Assembly: GCA_002483145.1 (NCBI GenBank)
Contig: DLHJ01000004.1
Span: forward strand, 1 to 64,000
Source of the DNA: Cellvibrio sp. UBA7671
GTDB lineage: Bacteria; Pseudomonadota; Gammaproteobacteria; Pseudomonadales; Cellvibrionaceae
Length of the DNA stretch: 64,000 bases
Direction of reading: 5' to 3'
Shown: positions 48,989-58,224 of the stretch, piece after piece
How positions within the stretch are numbered: the stretch's first letter is position 1
Layout of the letters: each line of letters opens with the position of its first letter
Translations under genes and position numbers: made by a program
Notes under the pieces: generated by a model
What the model was told of the DNA's origin: nothing
The model's database searches: none
What the model saw: the letters and a program-made list of their open reading frames with translations, nothing else

Positions 48989-51900
48989 TCACTGCGCAGA
49001 AGCCGACGCAATAATTTGTTCTGCTAAATCTGGATTAATTTCAAGATAATGATCTCCTTCAAACAATGGATCATCGAATACATCCCAAGCTAATTCATTA
49101 ATTACATCCAGTGTGCCGTCCACCATCAGACCCAGATCGCTGGCAATGGTATTCAGCTCATCCTTCGCCCAAGCAGGGTTTGTCAAAAACCTATTGAGAA
49201 AAATTGCCTGCTTGCTATTTAAGGATGGGAATACTTCAAAACTAACGGTGCCCGATGCAGTTGGCTCGACAGCCGATATCACCTCATGAGGCTGAGCGTT
49301 GTCAGAATCCTGGTCAAATACTGCAGAGAGTATTGAAGAAACATGTTTTGTTTCGGCTTGCAATGCGGCAATTTTTTTGAAATCAAGATTAATGGCAGCT
49401 ACTTTTGGTGCAGCTAATTCGGCTCCTGAACTGGGACTACTAATTTGAGAACTTGCCGTCACCACTACATTGTCTATTGAAGATAGACCGCCTTGTGCTT
49501 CTTGGTTATTTGTCGAGGCTGCCGGTGATGAATGCAAGTAGGAGTAAAGCTTATCGGGAATTTCCAACGCCGCAAAAATTTTCTCGAGCAGAGCGATTTC
49601 TAGTGGATTCAAATTATTATCCGCACCAGATACGCCTGCCAACATTCTTGCTACGCTATCTATTTCCTCTGGGGGAATTAATTTAAGTTTCGCTTTGAGT
49701 TTGGCAAAAGTCACTGTTTGTTTTAAGAACATTGTGACTTTTGAGGCAATACACTTCTGCTCAAAAGACGTTAATCCTGGCCAGTGCGCAATTCGATGAT
49801 GGATATGCTCGATCTCTTCTGCCGAAACGTGGCCATCTGCAGCTGAGACGGCGCATGCGAGTTCCGCAAACACAGTAGCGCCATGAAAGCCTACAGAAGG
49901 AGCCTGTATATGGGCATTTAATTCATGCCGGTAAAGCAATAACGTATCACCCACTTTGGGCGTGGACGCCCCTTGAATAATGCTTGGTTCGGCGTAGATA
50001 CCCAACTCAGCTAATCGTGTGAACAGCTTTTGAAGGTTTGCGCGATTAACGGAGACCATGCTGAATACGTTGACAATATCGCCCAATGGCATCTCTTTTG
50101 AATCAACTTTCTTCAACAACTTCGCCGCCATATCCAATATTTTTTGCGGCCACAACGACGTTGGTAAATGCAAAAATGGATCGAATACAAACCCGGATGT
50201 TGATGCTCTACGCTTGATACGCCAGTAGGGTTCTGTTAACTCAGAAACATCATTCAGTAACTCTCTAATTTTTGCAGCATTGGCTTCAGCGTTCACTACA
50301 TCTGTTAATTTACCAATCGGCTTTTCAATGAGACCTGCGCCTGACGCAGCAGCTTGATAATTAACTGTTAGCGGTACTTTTGACGGTGTTGCATAAAATC
50401 CATTCGGATAGCGCGATTCAAACACCTGTTGAAACGCTTTATAGAAAAGGGGTTTGTAGCTAACCACCGTTTTGTCGAGCATGGATGAAAACTGCTGCGC
50501 CCACAGGTAAGCCCAATCGGCGGTGATCGTTTTCTGTTGGTCAACGAGCTGCGAGATAGCTATAGAAATCGAGTGTTTAGACACTTTGGAATTGACTGCG
50601 CCAGTCTCAATTTTGAGTGTCTCGGCCATGATACTTTCATGAAAGTCTGGCGAATACTCAGTCGAAACCTCAACAAAATCAATCAGGGAAGTTGCATAAC
50701 GTTTAAATGATCTATTCGCTGAGTATACGGCTAATAGTCTGCGAATCTCTTCAAGAATAACGGGTTTTTCATCCTCGATCGACGCATCAAACTTGCTATC
50801 AATCACCAAACGTCGTTCCAATCCATAGAAGTAAATAAATACAAACCCAATACCCGCTGAAGGATCAGAACGATCACTTGCCAACCAGTTCAGATACGCT
50901 CGGCGATCATCGGGACTGATATTTCGATAAGCAGGATAATACCCAGATAAATCACGGCGAAAATCCCCGGACCCCGTACCGATCATCTGGCTTTCTTCAA
51001 CCATTGACGGGTGATAAACCTGAGAGTGAGTGGCGTTGTAATAGATCATTCCACCGGAGATGGTAATTCCCTTAACACGAACAGTTTGATTTTTCGGAAT
51101 CCAATAACTATTTGTTTTTTTAGTTTCGTTTTGAGGAATAGCATATTCGTTACTATTGCGAGGCACGCCATTCTGAGTAACCTGCTGTGAAGGAGATATT
51201 GAATCAAGCTCAACACGAACTAAATCATCTTGGGCATCAACATTCTGCGGTCTATTTGCGACCTTCTCTTCCACTTTTGGCGAAGTCATTGCACTGAGCA
51301 AAAATTTGTGAGCTTCTACCATCGAAAACGTTTTATCTTTTGGCAAACTACGTGGAGGTGCTTCCACCTTACTAATCGGTAATTGTTGTTCTTTTTGCGC
51401 AGCCGTTAGCTTATCCCTTTTAAATTCATGCACGTTAGTCGATTCTAAGGGTTGGGAAACTTCCGCTTTAATAGTCTCAGCTGGTTTCGCTGTACTGGTC
51501 GAAGTCACTGCATCCAAGATGGCCATGTGAGCATTTGTCTTAGAGAGCGGAATCTGTAAAGAATGTCGCGGTTGAAACAATTGGGCAGGATCTATTTCTG
51601 AAAATCCCTTAGGACTAGAAGTCAAAATATTTATGCAAAATCCACCACCTTTAATCCTCATTATTGGGTATTTATTCAAGCAGTATCTTGGATTGTTCTT
51701 GTAGCGTTTGTCAGGCGCACCAGACATAGTGGGATATTTATAACGATGCCCAATAGTAATAGCATCAGAGGGGGATGACCCAGATTCCTGAATCGTTATG
51801 TCATCAACTTGATAAGAAAGAACGACATTCGAGTGAACGGAACAATCATTTCCAACTTGCAGAATTACTGCATCAGGAGAAAAAAATACCGAAAATGAAT

Positions 51901-52462
51901 TAGTTTGTAAGCAAGGGAAATTTAAGTTACCAGACATTCCAAAAGGAAAACCAAATCCCAATTTAGCAGCGTTTCGATCAGAGTCACCGCTGTAATCACC
52001 AATATTAAGCCATATAGCATTGGATTTATCGATGGAGGGAAATTGGTCGCAAAATTTACTAAACCGCTTCTCAATTTCGGAATCAAAGGTGAAGAGAATT
52101 TTTATCTTCGAAGCATTTTTTTCCGCTAACCACACACCTATCGACAAGAGTATTCCTGGCAATAGAAAGACCGGTGAAAAGAAAAGGCTAATAAAAAAGG
52201 TTATGGCTAATAACCAGTACCATGATTTTTTATATTTTCTCGTTTTGCTCGCATACTTATACAGGCCCACTGAATCAAGCAATGGCTCATCAGTGTCAAC
52301 ATTTGTATATGTTGTCTTTTTTCCCGTTATAAGTGACGCAAGAAAAACATGCCCACGAACAAATTTGCGTAGAGATGGAGGTAACTTTTGCGAAAGTACA
52401 GTTTCTATTTCACTGGCGGTAAAAGGTTTTTTGTGAATTACCTTTGAAAGGGGTCCATTCAT
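48989..52462 (-). CDS. sngA: Shango TerB-domain protein SngA, unusually long
   Basis: This ~1157-residue protein (ATG 52462; the frame is open from a TTG at 52471) has a TerB-N domain at about 460-680 (WIPKNQTVRVKGITISGGMIYYN, GFVFIYFYGLERR). A TerB domain follows at ~860-990 (ACAVSAADGHVSAEEIEHI, GADNNLNPLEIALLEKIF), and a TerB-C-like end after a Ser-rich linker. The first ~290 residues are extra: two membrane helices (~82-118) and a soluble domain with WLNIGDYSGDSDRNAAK. TerB-N/TerB/TerB-C proteins define SngA of Shango. Membrane anchoring suggests the complex acts at the inner membrane, which is inference. Confidence 0.82.
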   Translation of the reverse strand: MNGPLSKVIHKKPFTASEIETVLSQKLPPSLRKFVRGHVFLASLITGKKTTYTNVDTDEPLLDSVGLYKYASKTRKYKKSWYWLLAITFFISLFFSPVFLLPGILLSIGVWLAEKNASKIKILFTFDSEIEKRFSKFCDQFPSIDKSNAIWLNIGDYSGDSDRNAAKLGFGFPFGMSGNLNFPCLQTNSFSVFFSPDAVILQVGNDCSVHSNVVLSYQVDDITIQESGSSPSDAITIGHRYKYPTMSGAPDKRYKNNPRYCLNKYPIMRIKGGGFCINILTSSPKGFSEIDPAQLFQPRHSLQIPLSKTNAHMAILDAVTSTSTAKPAETIKAEVSQPLESTNVHEFKRDKLTAAQKEQQLPISKVEAPPRSLPKDKTFSMVEAHKFLLSAMTSPKVEEKVANRPQNVDAQDDLVRVELDSISPSQQVTQNGVPRNSNEYAIPQNETKKTNSYWIPKNQTVRVKGITISGGMIYYNATHSQVYHPSMVEESQMIGTGSGDFRRDLSGYYPAYRNISPDDRRAYLNWLASDRSDPSAGIGFVFIYFYGLERRLVIDSKFDASIEDEKPVILEEIRRLLAVYSANRSFKRYATSLIDFVEVSTEYSPDFHESIMAETLKIETGAVNSKVSKHSISIAISQLVDQQKTITADWAYLWAQQFSSMLDKTVVSYKPLFYKAFQQVFESRYPNGFYATPSKVPLTVNYQAAASGAGLIEKPIGKLTDVVNAEANAAKIRELLNDVSELTEPYWRIKRRASTSGFVFDPFLHLPTSLWPQKILDMAAKLLKKVDSKEMPLGDIVNVFSMVSVNRANLQKLFTRLAELGIYAEPSIIQGASTPKVGDTLLLYRHELNAHIQAPSVGFHGATVFAELACAVSAADGHVSAEEIEHIHHRIAHWPGLTSFEQKCIASKVTMFLKQTVTFAKLKAKLKLIPPEEIDSVARMLAGVSGADNNLNPLEIALLEKIFAALEIPDKLYSYLHSSPAASTNNQEAQGGLSSIDNVVVTASSQISSPSSGAELAAPKVAAINLDFKKIAALQAETKHVSSILSAVFDQDSDNAQPHEVISAVEPTASGTVSFEVFPSLNSKQAIFLNRFLTNPAWAKDELNTIASDLGLMVDGTLDVINELAWDVFDDPLFEGDHYLEINPDLAEQIIASASAQ

Positions 52463-53076
52463 ATTTTGCAATCATCCAGTACATGTATAGGCTTAGAACC
52501 CCCTCACCTAAACACAGAAGATGCCTAAGGTTTGGTCCGCCATATCAGCAGTATTTATTATTGAGTTTTCAGTTAACAACCGTAGATCGCGCGCAATCCC
52601 CAGTGGCAAATAAATAGAGGAAACGGCTTAAATCATTTCCCTTTTAGTCGTTTTACCACACTCAATGCCAACTCTGTCACATTTCCAGTGTATTGAAATT
52701 CTAGCTTTCTATCTACTTAAGTACAGCTCATGTTAGATAAATATCTCCTCAACCCCTCCCCAAAGTCATTAGCTATAAGAACGAGCGTTCGCGACTTAAA
52801 CGCTTTAGCCGGATCCTCCTCGGCTTGAATTGAATTCCTAAGCCTGCTGGACACGTGTATGAGCCTCAAAAACGTATAGGCATAAATAGATCACCTGGGT
52901 TCGCATAACGAGGAAAACTTGAAGTGACCGCGTAACAACGCTTTTAATTACACTCTAAGGTCCGCCTTGGGCACAATCAGACTGATACCACGTGGGTATA
53001 TTGACGTCAATTACCGCATATAACAGTCGACAAAAAACGTTACTGTCCGTAGTACAGAAATTCGGTTTAGGGGGAT
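52463..53076. other. Intergenic region between sngA and alkB
   Basis: About 600 bp without a convincing gene. It must hold the divergent promoters of the Shango operon and alkB, but no clear boxes were found. It contains a 16-bp segment (52749-52764) that recurs inverted within alkB at 53602-53617. A CTGT-N7-ACAG palindrome at 53043-53057 is one base short of a LexA box. Confidence 0.4.
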
Positions 53077-53717
53077 TTGATGCTCGATCTATTCGAAAAT
53101 GAGAGTTCTGGTGGTCGAGAAATTCTCGGTGCGCAAGCTTTTGTTTTGCGAGGCTTTGCGCTTCCTGTTGCGAATGAGTTGTTAGCGAACGTAGCGTTGA
53201 TCGAAAAGATTTCACCAATCCGGTATTTGGTAACCCCTGGTGGATTTACCATGTCTGTCGGTATGACTAACTGCGGTCGGTTGGGATGGACTTCAGATCG
53301 CACGGGATATAAATACACAGCGGTTGATCCGCTCACAGACAATCCCTGGCCACAAATGCCCAACGAATTTTTAAAGCTCGCCCGGTCCGCTGCCAATGAG
53401 GCGGGTTTCCGGTCTTTCATTCCAGACGCATGCTTAATTAATCGATACGCAACCGGAACAAAGTTATCTCTACATCAAGATAAAGATGAGCAAGACCTTG
53501 ATGCACCCATTGTCTCTGTATCGCTGGGAATCCCGGCAGTTTTTCAATTTGGCGGGTTCGAAAGAAATAGAGCGTCCCTTTATTTCACGGTGACGTAGTA
53601 GTTTGGGGAGGGGTTGATCGATTGAGGTATCACGGCGTATTACCCATCAAAAATAATACTCACTCAATATTGGGAGAGCAGCGAATCAATCTGACTTTTC
53701 GGAAGGTAAACCGCTGA
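53077..53717 (+). pseudogene. alkB: alkB, DNA dealkylation dioxygenase, frameshifted
   Basis: AlkB repairs methylated DNA bases using Fe2+ and 2-oxoglutarate. The first 160 or so residues match E. coli AlkB well. They carry CLINRYATGTKLSLHQDKDE with the Fe ligands His133 and Asp135, and VSVSLGIPAVFQFGG. Translation then runs into a stop at 53598. In another frame the protein continues as HGDVVVWGGVDRL, RYHGVL (third Fe ligand) and RINLTFRKVNR, ending at 53715-53717. A one-base loss near 53566-53590 explains this; a sequencing error is the other explanation. As read, the product lacks the distal His and Arg and would be inactive. Confidence 0.8.
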
Positions 53718-53817
53718 TATTTTCAAAAACTGACCGACTGTTACACCTCAGAGATATCGAATTTGCTCGCATTACTTAGCACTTATTAATCCTCTAATAA
53801 TTTAATCGTGCGCGAAT

Positions 53818-54051
53818 CTACAGGTGGAAGAAGACGAAACCATCTCGGGGATCAATCTGTAAGGCTTTGCAATAGACCGCGTACTCATAAACATCCAGTC
53901 TCTTTTCCATGATCTCAACCTTCTGAACGAAGGAATGCGGCTCCTCCAGGCGTTCTGCCAGATCTCTCATACTCAAACCCAATGCAAGCCTGGCATCTTT
54001 GAGCCATGCGACGAGGTCTGCATATTCAGGGGTTGAGATGGTCTTTTTCAT
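53818..54051 (-). CDS. XRE-type transcriptional regulator
   Basis: This 77-residue protein is a single helix-turn-helix domain (LALGLSMRDLAERLEEPHSFVQKVE) of the Cro/C1 type. The ATG at 54051 (MKKTISTPEY) is chosen because the upstream open frame to 54153 runs through the operator palindromes and looks non-native. Its ribosome site lies inside the first palindrome, suggesting autorepression. It diverges from the Sel1-repeat gene and may control both. Confidence 0.75.
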   Translation of the reverse strand: MKKTISTPEYADLVAWLKDARLALGLSMRDLAERLEEPHSFVQKVEIMEKRLDVYEYAVYCKALQIDPRDGFVFFHL

Positions 54052-54070
54052 TGTACCTATTATTGGTACA
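54052..54070. promoter_or_regulatory. Operator palindrome 1 (TGTACC-N7-GGTACA)
   Basis: TGTACC (54052-54057) and GGTACA (54065-54070) are a perfect inverted repeat with a 7-bp spacer, abutting the start codon of the XRE gene. A second copy with the same spacing lies 28 bp away. Confidence 0.65.
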
Positions 54071-54079
54071 CTGCCGCCA

Positions 54080-54097
54080 TGTACCCAAATTCGGTAC
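54080..54097. promoter_or_regulatory. Operator palindrome 2 (TGTACC-N7-GGTAC)
   Basis: TGTACC (54080-54085) and GGTAC (54093-54097) repeat the first palindrome with identical 7-bp spacing, missing only the last base. It sits between the divergent starts, so binding could silence both genes. Confidence 0.6.
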
Positions 54098-54136
54098 GGC
54101 CCATCTAGACACAAGCCCCGGTTATAAAGGAATAAG

Positions 54137-55096
54137 ATGACGCGCATATTCACAATAATTATTATTTTGATGGGTTCGACGCCTGCGCTGGCAGGCGTAA
54201 ACGAGGGCGTTGAGGCATTAATCCGGGGAGAGTATGTAAATGCGTTTAAAGAATTTGAACCGGAAGCAAAAGCAGGAAATCCCGTCGCACAGATGTCACT
54301 TGCCAGCCTCTACCTACGGGGTAATGGTGTGCCTCAAAATTTGGAAAAGGCATTTGCCTGGAATCTGGCAGCAGCCGAGCAAGAATTGCCTGAAGCGCAG
54401 TTCCGGGTGGGAATCGCGTATGAATATGGTGAGGGCGTTCAAAAGAATGCAAACGCTGCTTTCAAATGGTATGAACGAGCAGCTGGTCAACATCACCCTG
54501 CGGCACAAGCCAATCTGGCAACTATGTATTGGAACGGTGAAGGCACGACCAAAAACCTCGATGCTGCAATAAAGTGGTTTACCCTGTCGGCAACCAATGG
54601 AAACGCATTTGCCCAAGTCAGTCTCGGTAAAGCTTATGTGGCGGGTATTGGCGTGCCGCAGGATTTTTCTCAAGCCATCAAATGGTTTACACAAGCGGCC
54701 AGAGTGAAACATCCGTCCGGCATGTACTATCTGGCAGAGATGTACGAGCAAGGGATTGGAATAGAAAAAAATCTCGCCAAAGCCGAAAACCTTTACCTAG
54801 AATCAGCATCTCGCGGTGACGGATCCTCATACTATAAATTAGGCATGCTCCATTCACAGGGCATAAACAACGTTAGTAATCCAAAGCTTTCCTATGCCTT
54901 ATTTAATGTTGCCGCTTCTAAAAGTACCCGCTTTCAAAAAGAAGCCGCATATCGTCGTGATCTGATCGCCGCAAAATTAACTGAGAACGAATTGCGTCAA
55001 GCCCAGAACCTGTCAATTGAATTGGTACAACCTGGAAAATTTAGTGAACTAGTCACCATCAAATTGTTCACTGAAATGCCGAATGATTTGCAATAG
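54137..55096 (+). CDS. Exported Sel1-repeat protein
   Basis: This 319-residue protein has a signal peptide (~1-19, ending ALA-G) and about seven Sel1/TPR-like repeats. Examples are NPVAQMSLASLYLRGNGVPQ, AQFRVGIAYEYGEGVQ and AQVSLGKAYVAGIGVPQ. Sel1 proteins are helical scaffolds for protein contacts, here probably in the periplasm. An AAGGA site precedes the ATG. It shares an intergenic region with the XRE gene. Function within the island is unknown. Confidence 0.8.
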   Translation: MTRIFTIIIILMGSTPALAGVNEGVEALIRGEYVNAFKEFEPEAKAGNPVAQMSLASLYLRGNGVPQNLEKAFAWNLAAAEQELPEAQFRVGIAYEYGEGVQKNANAAFKWYERAAGQHHPAAQANLATMYWNGEGTTKNLDAAIKWFTLSATNGNAFAQVSLGKAYVAGIGVPQDFSQAIKWFTQAARVKHPSGMYYLAEMYEQGIGIEKNLAKAENLYLESASRGDGSSYYKLGMLHSQGINNVSNPKLSYALFNVAASKSTRFQKEAAYRRDLIAAKLTENELRQAQNLSIELVQPGKFSELVTIKLFTEMPNDLQ

Positions 55097-55115
55097 ATAA
55101 CTCTTATGAAGTTAG

Positions 55116-55161
55116 TGCGCCGGTGGGATGGTGTAATACCACTCACAACGTAACCGGCGCA
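55116..55161. terminator. Long stem-loop between convergent genes
   Basis: TGCGCCGG (55116-55123) pairs with CCGGCGCA (55154-55161); an inner TGGT/ACCA hairpin lies in the loop. It separates the Sel1 gene from the convergent 504-residue gene. There is no T-run, so factor-independent termination is uncertain. Confidence 0.4.
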
Positions 55162-55168
55162 AATCTTT

Positions 55169-56683
55169 CTAAAAGAAATCGTCGCGGTTCTGAACGATAA
55201 GATACAAATCTTTTTGTAAGTATTTGAATGAAAACTTCGCATTATTAATGTGATCGACTTTCTTCAGATGGCGGCGCTGGATAGTTCCAGCTTTGTCACG
55301 AAAAACTGCTGATAATCCTGGGCTTTCGGTTGAAGGCGTCAGCCAGACATCCCCCAACACATCATCCTTTCCAACAATTGTTCCACCGTCCAACATAAGG
55401 GTTGCGTTGTTCAGCAGTTCAACATTTACCGACACGAAAACTTTCTCGTTATGCCGGATGTCAAACGCTTTCACCACTCTTGAAAGCCAATCCACATCGT
55501 CTTTCTTTACAATAAGCTTGTTAAGAAATTCGTTGTCTTTCAACAACGACTCAAATTCATATCTTTCCGGAGCGAGGAGCGAACTCTGCCCCTTCCCAAA
55601 ACGTAGTTGCAGGTCAAACGCATCTGACACATCAAAACCATGCCCAGCTTCAATCAGGTAAGCGAGAATGTCGATTGCCATCGGATGCTGCTTTTCAGCG
55701 AGCTTTTTCGACTCATAGGTTTCAAACATTATGTTTGTCGATGAGTGTAAGTGCTCAAATAAATCGAACATATGGTAAAGCCAATGGTCATGGGAACCGG
55801 GGTTACCTCTAAGGAAAGTTATGTAGCGCTTTAACATCTCCGAATCTATATCACGCGCTGCGAGAACCAGCGCCATTTGATGGTCAATCTCATCGATGTG
55901 TTCCGGCGTGATATTTTCATTGGCGTACATTACCGCAATCGGAGCGCCTATATTTGCCAATAGCTGGAATGCTTCATCCTTTAGCGGATGATTTTCCGAT
56001 GCCAAAATTCCTCCGGCGATATGTGCTAACGAAGTGTCATGGGAGAAAGTTCTCAGCAACTCTCGCTGCTTTTCAAGTTGATCTATAAAACCGTCTTCAG
56101 TAAAAATCTTAGCTAGTGCACTACCGCCTTTGTCGAACGAAAACTTCCCTAGACCCAATTGATAGGGAGCGTACAGTAACGTCAAAACAGTGGAATAATC
56201 GGATGATGAGGTGTCTGGGGAGTTTGCAATTCTAATTAGATCTGCACGCTCTTTGTTAGTTAGGGAATAATCACTCGAACGATGTCCCTCAGCTTTGGCT
56301 CTTTGCAACCTGATGTAAAGCGAATCGATGAGGTATTGATCTTTGATATCTGTAAGGCTTTTCATTATCGGTGTTTCAACTTCTTCATAGGACATCCATC
56401 GATCAACTTTTTTACTAGAATAATCGACCAACGTAGTTCGCAACTCATCAAATCCAAAATACGCTAATACACCAAAAACACCAATCAGAGCAGTCCCGAG
56501 CAAGCCGACGACACGCAAAACTTTTGACATTGCCAACTCACTGATATTTGAATTTTTCGCAGTAATTTTGTCCTCCAATCGGGTTACATGAAATTCAAAT
56601 TCCCTCCTCAGTTCTTCTCGAAGCTTTAAATGATTATCGTCAATACCTACAGCTGCGTTTGAACTAGGAGTATGAATTTTCAT
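55169..56683 (-). CDS. Membrane-anchored protein of unknown function
   Basis: This 504-residue protein has an N-terminal cytosolic coil (~15-50). One membrane helix follows at ~57-78 (GLLGTALIGVFGVLAYFGF), then a large helical domain of repeat-like segments. The ending is a beta-rich C-terminus (LNNATLMLDGGTIVGKDDVLGDVWL). No enzymatic motif is seen and no family is recognised. A GAGG site precedes the ATG. It lies between the Sel1 gene and another unknown gene, perhaps as part of an unrecognised island module. Confidence 0.65.
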   Translation of the reverse strand: MKIHTPSSNAAVGIDDNHLKLREELRREFEFHVTRLEDKITAKNSNISELAMSKVLRVVGLLGTALIGVFGVLAYFGFDELRTTLVDYSSKKVDRWMSYEEVETPIMKSLTDIKDQYLIDSLYIRLQRAKAEGHRSSDYSLTNKERADLIRIANSPDTSSSDYSTVLTLLYAPYQLGLGKFSFDKGGSALAKIFTEDGFIDQLEKQRELLRTFSHDTSLAHIAGGILASENHPLKDEAFQLLANIGAPIAVMYANENITPEHIDEIDHQMALVLAARDIDSEMLKRYITFLRGNPGSHDHWLYHMFDLFEHLHSSTNIMFETYESKKLAEKQHPMAIDILAYLIEAGHGFDVSDAFDLQLRFGKGQSSLLAPERYEFESLLKDNEFLNKLIVKKDDVDWLSRVVKAFDIRHNEKVFVSVNVELLNNATLMLDGGTIVGKDDVLGDVWLTPSTESPGLSAVFRDKAGTIQRRHLKKVDHINNAKFSFKYLQKDLYLIVQNRDDFF

Positions 56684-56755
56684 ATGATTTACTTACCTCA
56701 TTCGTATATTAATAAACTGGAAGTTATTTCTTCCAAATAAATGGTACAACGACTA

Positions 56756-57565
56756 CTAAGTGGTTCCAATCCTGCCGCAAAAAATTGCATCATATAAACA
56801 GCAAGTAAAATCACTATTTCGAAGAAAATCAGTTTGATGCTCAAATTCAGCAATAGGAAGTCTGCTTAACGATGAAAGCTGGTCATACACGTATTGCAAC
56901 GCCTGTTGATCGGATGCATACGTAATACCGGCAAATGCCTGCTTGTCCAACAGCAAATATCCGATACGAGTGACTGACAGGAAATTTTGTTCCGAACCTG
57001 AAAGTTCATTTGGAAGGACTGAATCATCCCCAATGTGCTTTTCGATTTCGAGCATGAAAGAACAACGAAATACAACACCAAAAATAAATGTACGGAATTC
57101 GCTGGCAAAATGCTGAAATGGAGAAAAAATTGCAAGCCGGGCGATGAGAAAATCGGACGCCCACACAATGTCTTTGTAGAGCTCGTAGTGTCTCAAAAAT
57201 GCGGCGTTCGAGGCGGTGTTCATGACAGGTTTCAATTCCATCGCCAGTAGTAACAGGACACCGAGCGCATCCAAACTGCTGACGCGAGCAATGGCCTCTA
57301 TCTGAGATGTTTTAGAAATTTTTTTTCTTCTGATTGGTCTCCCAGCCTTATTCAGGCAGGCAATCTGCTCACGGAGTTCTAGAGGGAGTCGAGCGATCAA
57401 GTCCATGACAATAGGGCCGGTTAATCGGCGTACTCCCAATACACACCAAAAAAACGAATTGGCAACTGCCCCAGATCCTGGAATCAGCCGGTCAAATAGC
57501 ATAATCATTGCACGAGGAGCAGGCCGCTCACCACGAAGAATGCGCGCTAAGTCGTGGCTGAGCAC
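56756..57565 (-). CDS. Unknown protein, N-terminus probably frameshifted
   Basis: The open frame from GTG 57565 codes for 269 residues of a helical protein not recognised (LARILRGERPAPRAMIMLFDRLIPGSG, then many Phe/Leu-rich helices). The coding-like frame continues upstream without a start (SVYWLGALRYASKLTLYKLSK) to about 57685. An ATG at 57704 with an AAGGA site opens MGLLRRFEN in a frame one base off. A one-base shift near 57680 would join them, so the gene may be broken or start at a rare codon. Confidence 0.5.
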   Translation of the reverse strand: MLSHDLARILRGERPAPRAMIMLFDRLIPGSGAVANSFFWCVLGVRRLTGPIVMDLIARLPLELREQIACLNKAGRPIRRKKISKTSQIEAIARVSSLDALGVLLLLAMELKPVMNTASNAAFLRHYELYKDIVWASDFLIARLAIFSPFQHFASEFRTFIFGVVFRCSFMLEIEKHIGDDSVLPNELSGSEQNFLSVTRIGYLLLDKQAFAGITYASDQQALQYVYDQLSSLSRLPIAEFEHQTDFLRNSDFTCCLYDAIFCGRIGTT

Positions 57566-57990
57566 TCGATTGCCGGTATGTGGGAGAGCGAGTTTTGAAA
57601 GTTTATAAAGAGTTAACTTCGACGCATACCTTAATGCACCTAGCCAATAGACGGACGAGATTAAACGTATCGATTTAATTTTCGAATCTCCGGAGCAAAC
57701 CCATTAACAGGAATCCTTCTCAGTTACATTGTAACCCGATGAAATATATATGAAAAATCCCCCCATTTACCGCTTTCATCGCACATTTTGGACACTAGTA
57801 GGTGCGCATATCGCTGTGTATGCTCGCGACCGCGGGATTTAATGTCCCACGCTCTAAAATTCAGGGATTTGCTAATCGAATACGTGGCCAAAAATCGGAG
57901 AATGGGTAAACGTTTTAAGAGGGATTATTTAATTCTGAAAAACAATTATTGGTGACGGAACAAAATTGAAAAAGGGCGAATAAAAAATAA

Positions 57991-58224
57991 CTAAGGAGGG
58001 GGGACTTTGTAGTCCGTTAACCAGCACTTTTTAGGAGAAATAACATGTAAAAAAAACCGAACAGGCTTGTTCGGCTTTTCGGTAAAGCGGTATTGCGACT
58101 TGAGACCGTCAGTATCTGCCCCTACCTTCCAGCTGTCAAGTCCCCCACGCATCGAATTTAGATTTTCGACGCGACCACTCACCCTAAATTTGGTCATCAA
58201 GTACTGAATAACGGGTGGTCTCAA
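57991..58224 (-). pseudogene. Possible rhodanese-like 3' fragment
   Basis: A 77-codon frame reads VENLNSMRGGLDSWKVGAD and then LKSQYRF, like the C-terminal end of rhodanese domains (VxNLxGGIDAWS...VD...Y). No catalytic Cys loop is present and a terminator-like hairpin lies within it, so it would be a remnant at most. The resemblance is short and could be chance. Confidence 0.25.
58049..58080. terminator. Hairpin with A and T tails
   Basis: CCGAACA (58057-58063) pairs with TGTTCGG (58068-58074) around GGCT, with eight A before and CTTTT after. It can terminate in both directions, more strongly on the minus strand. It lies between the possible tns promoter region and tnsA and might act in attenuation. 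Confidence 0.65.

Noticed and set aside
53043..53057. CTGT-N7-ACAG palindrome before alkB as a LexA box
   Set aside because: The spacing is one base shorter than the CTGT-N8-ACAG box, and alkB is controlled by Ada rather than LexA in E. coli.
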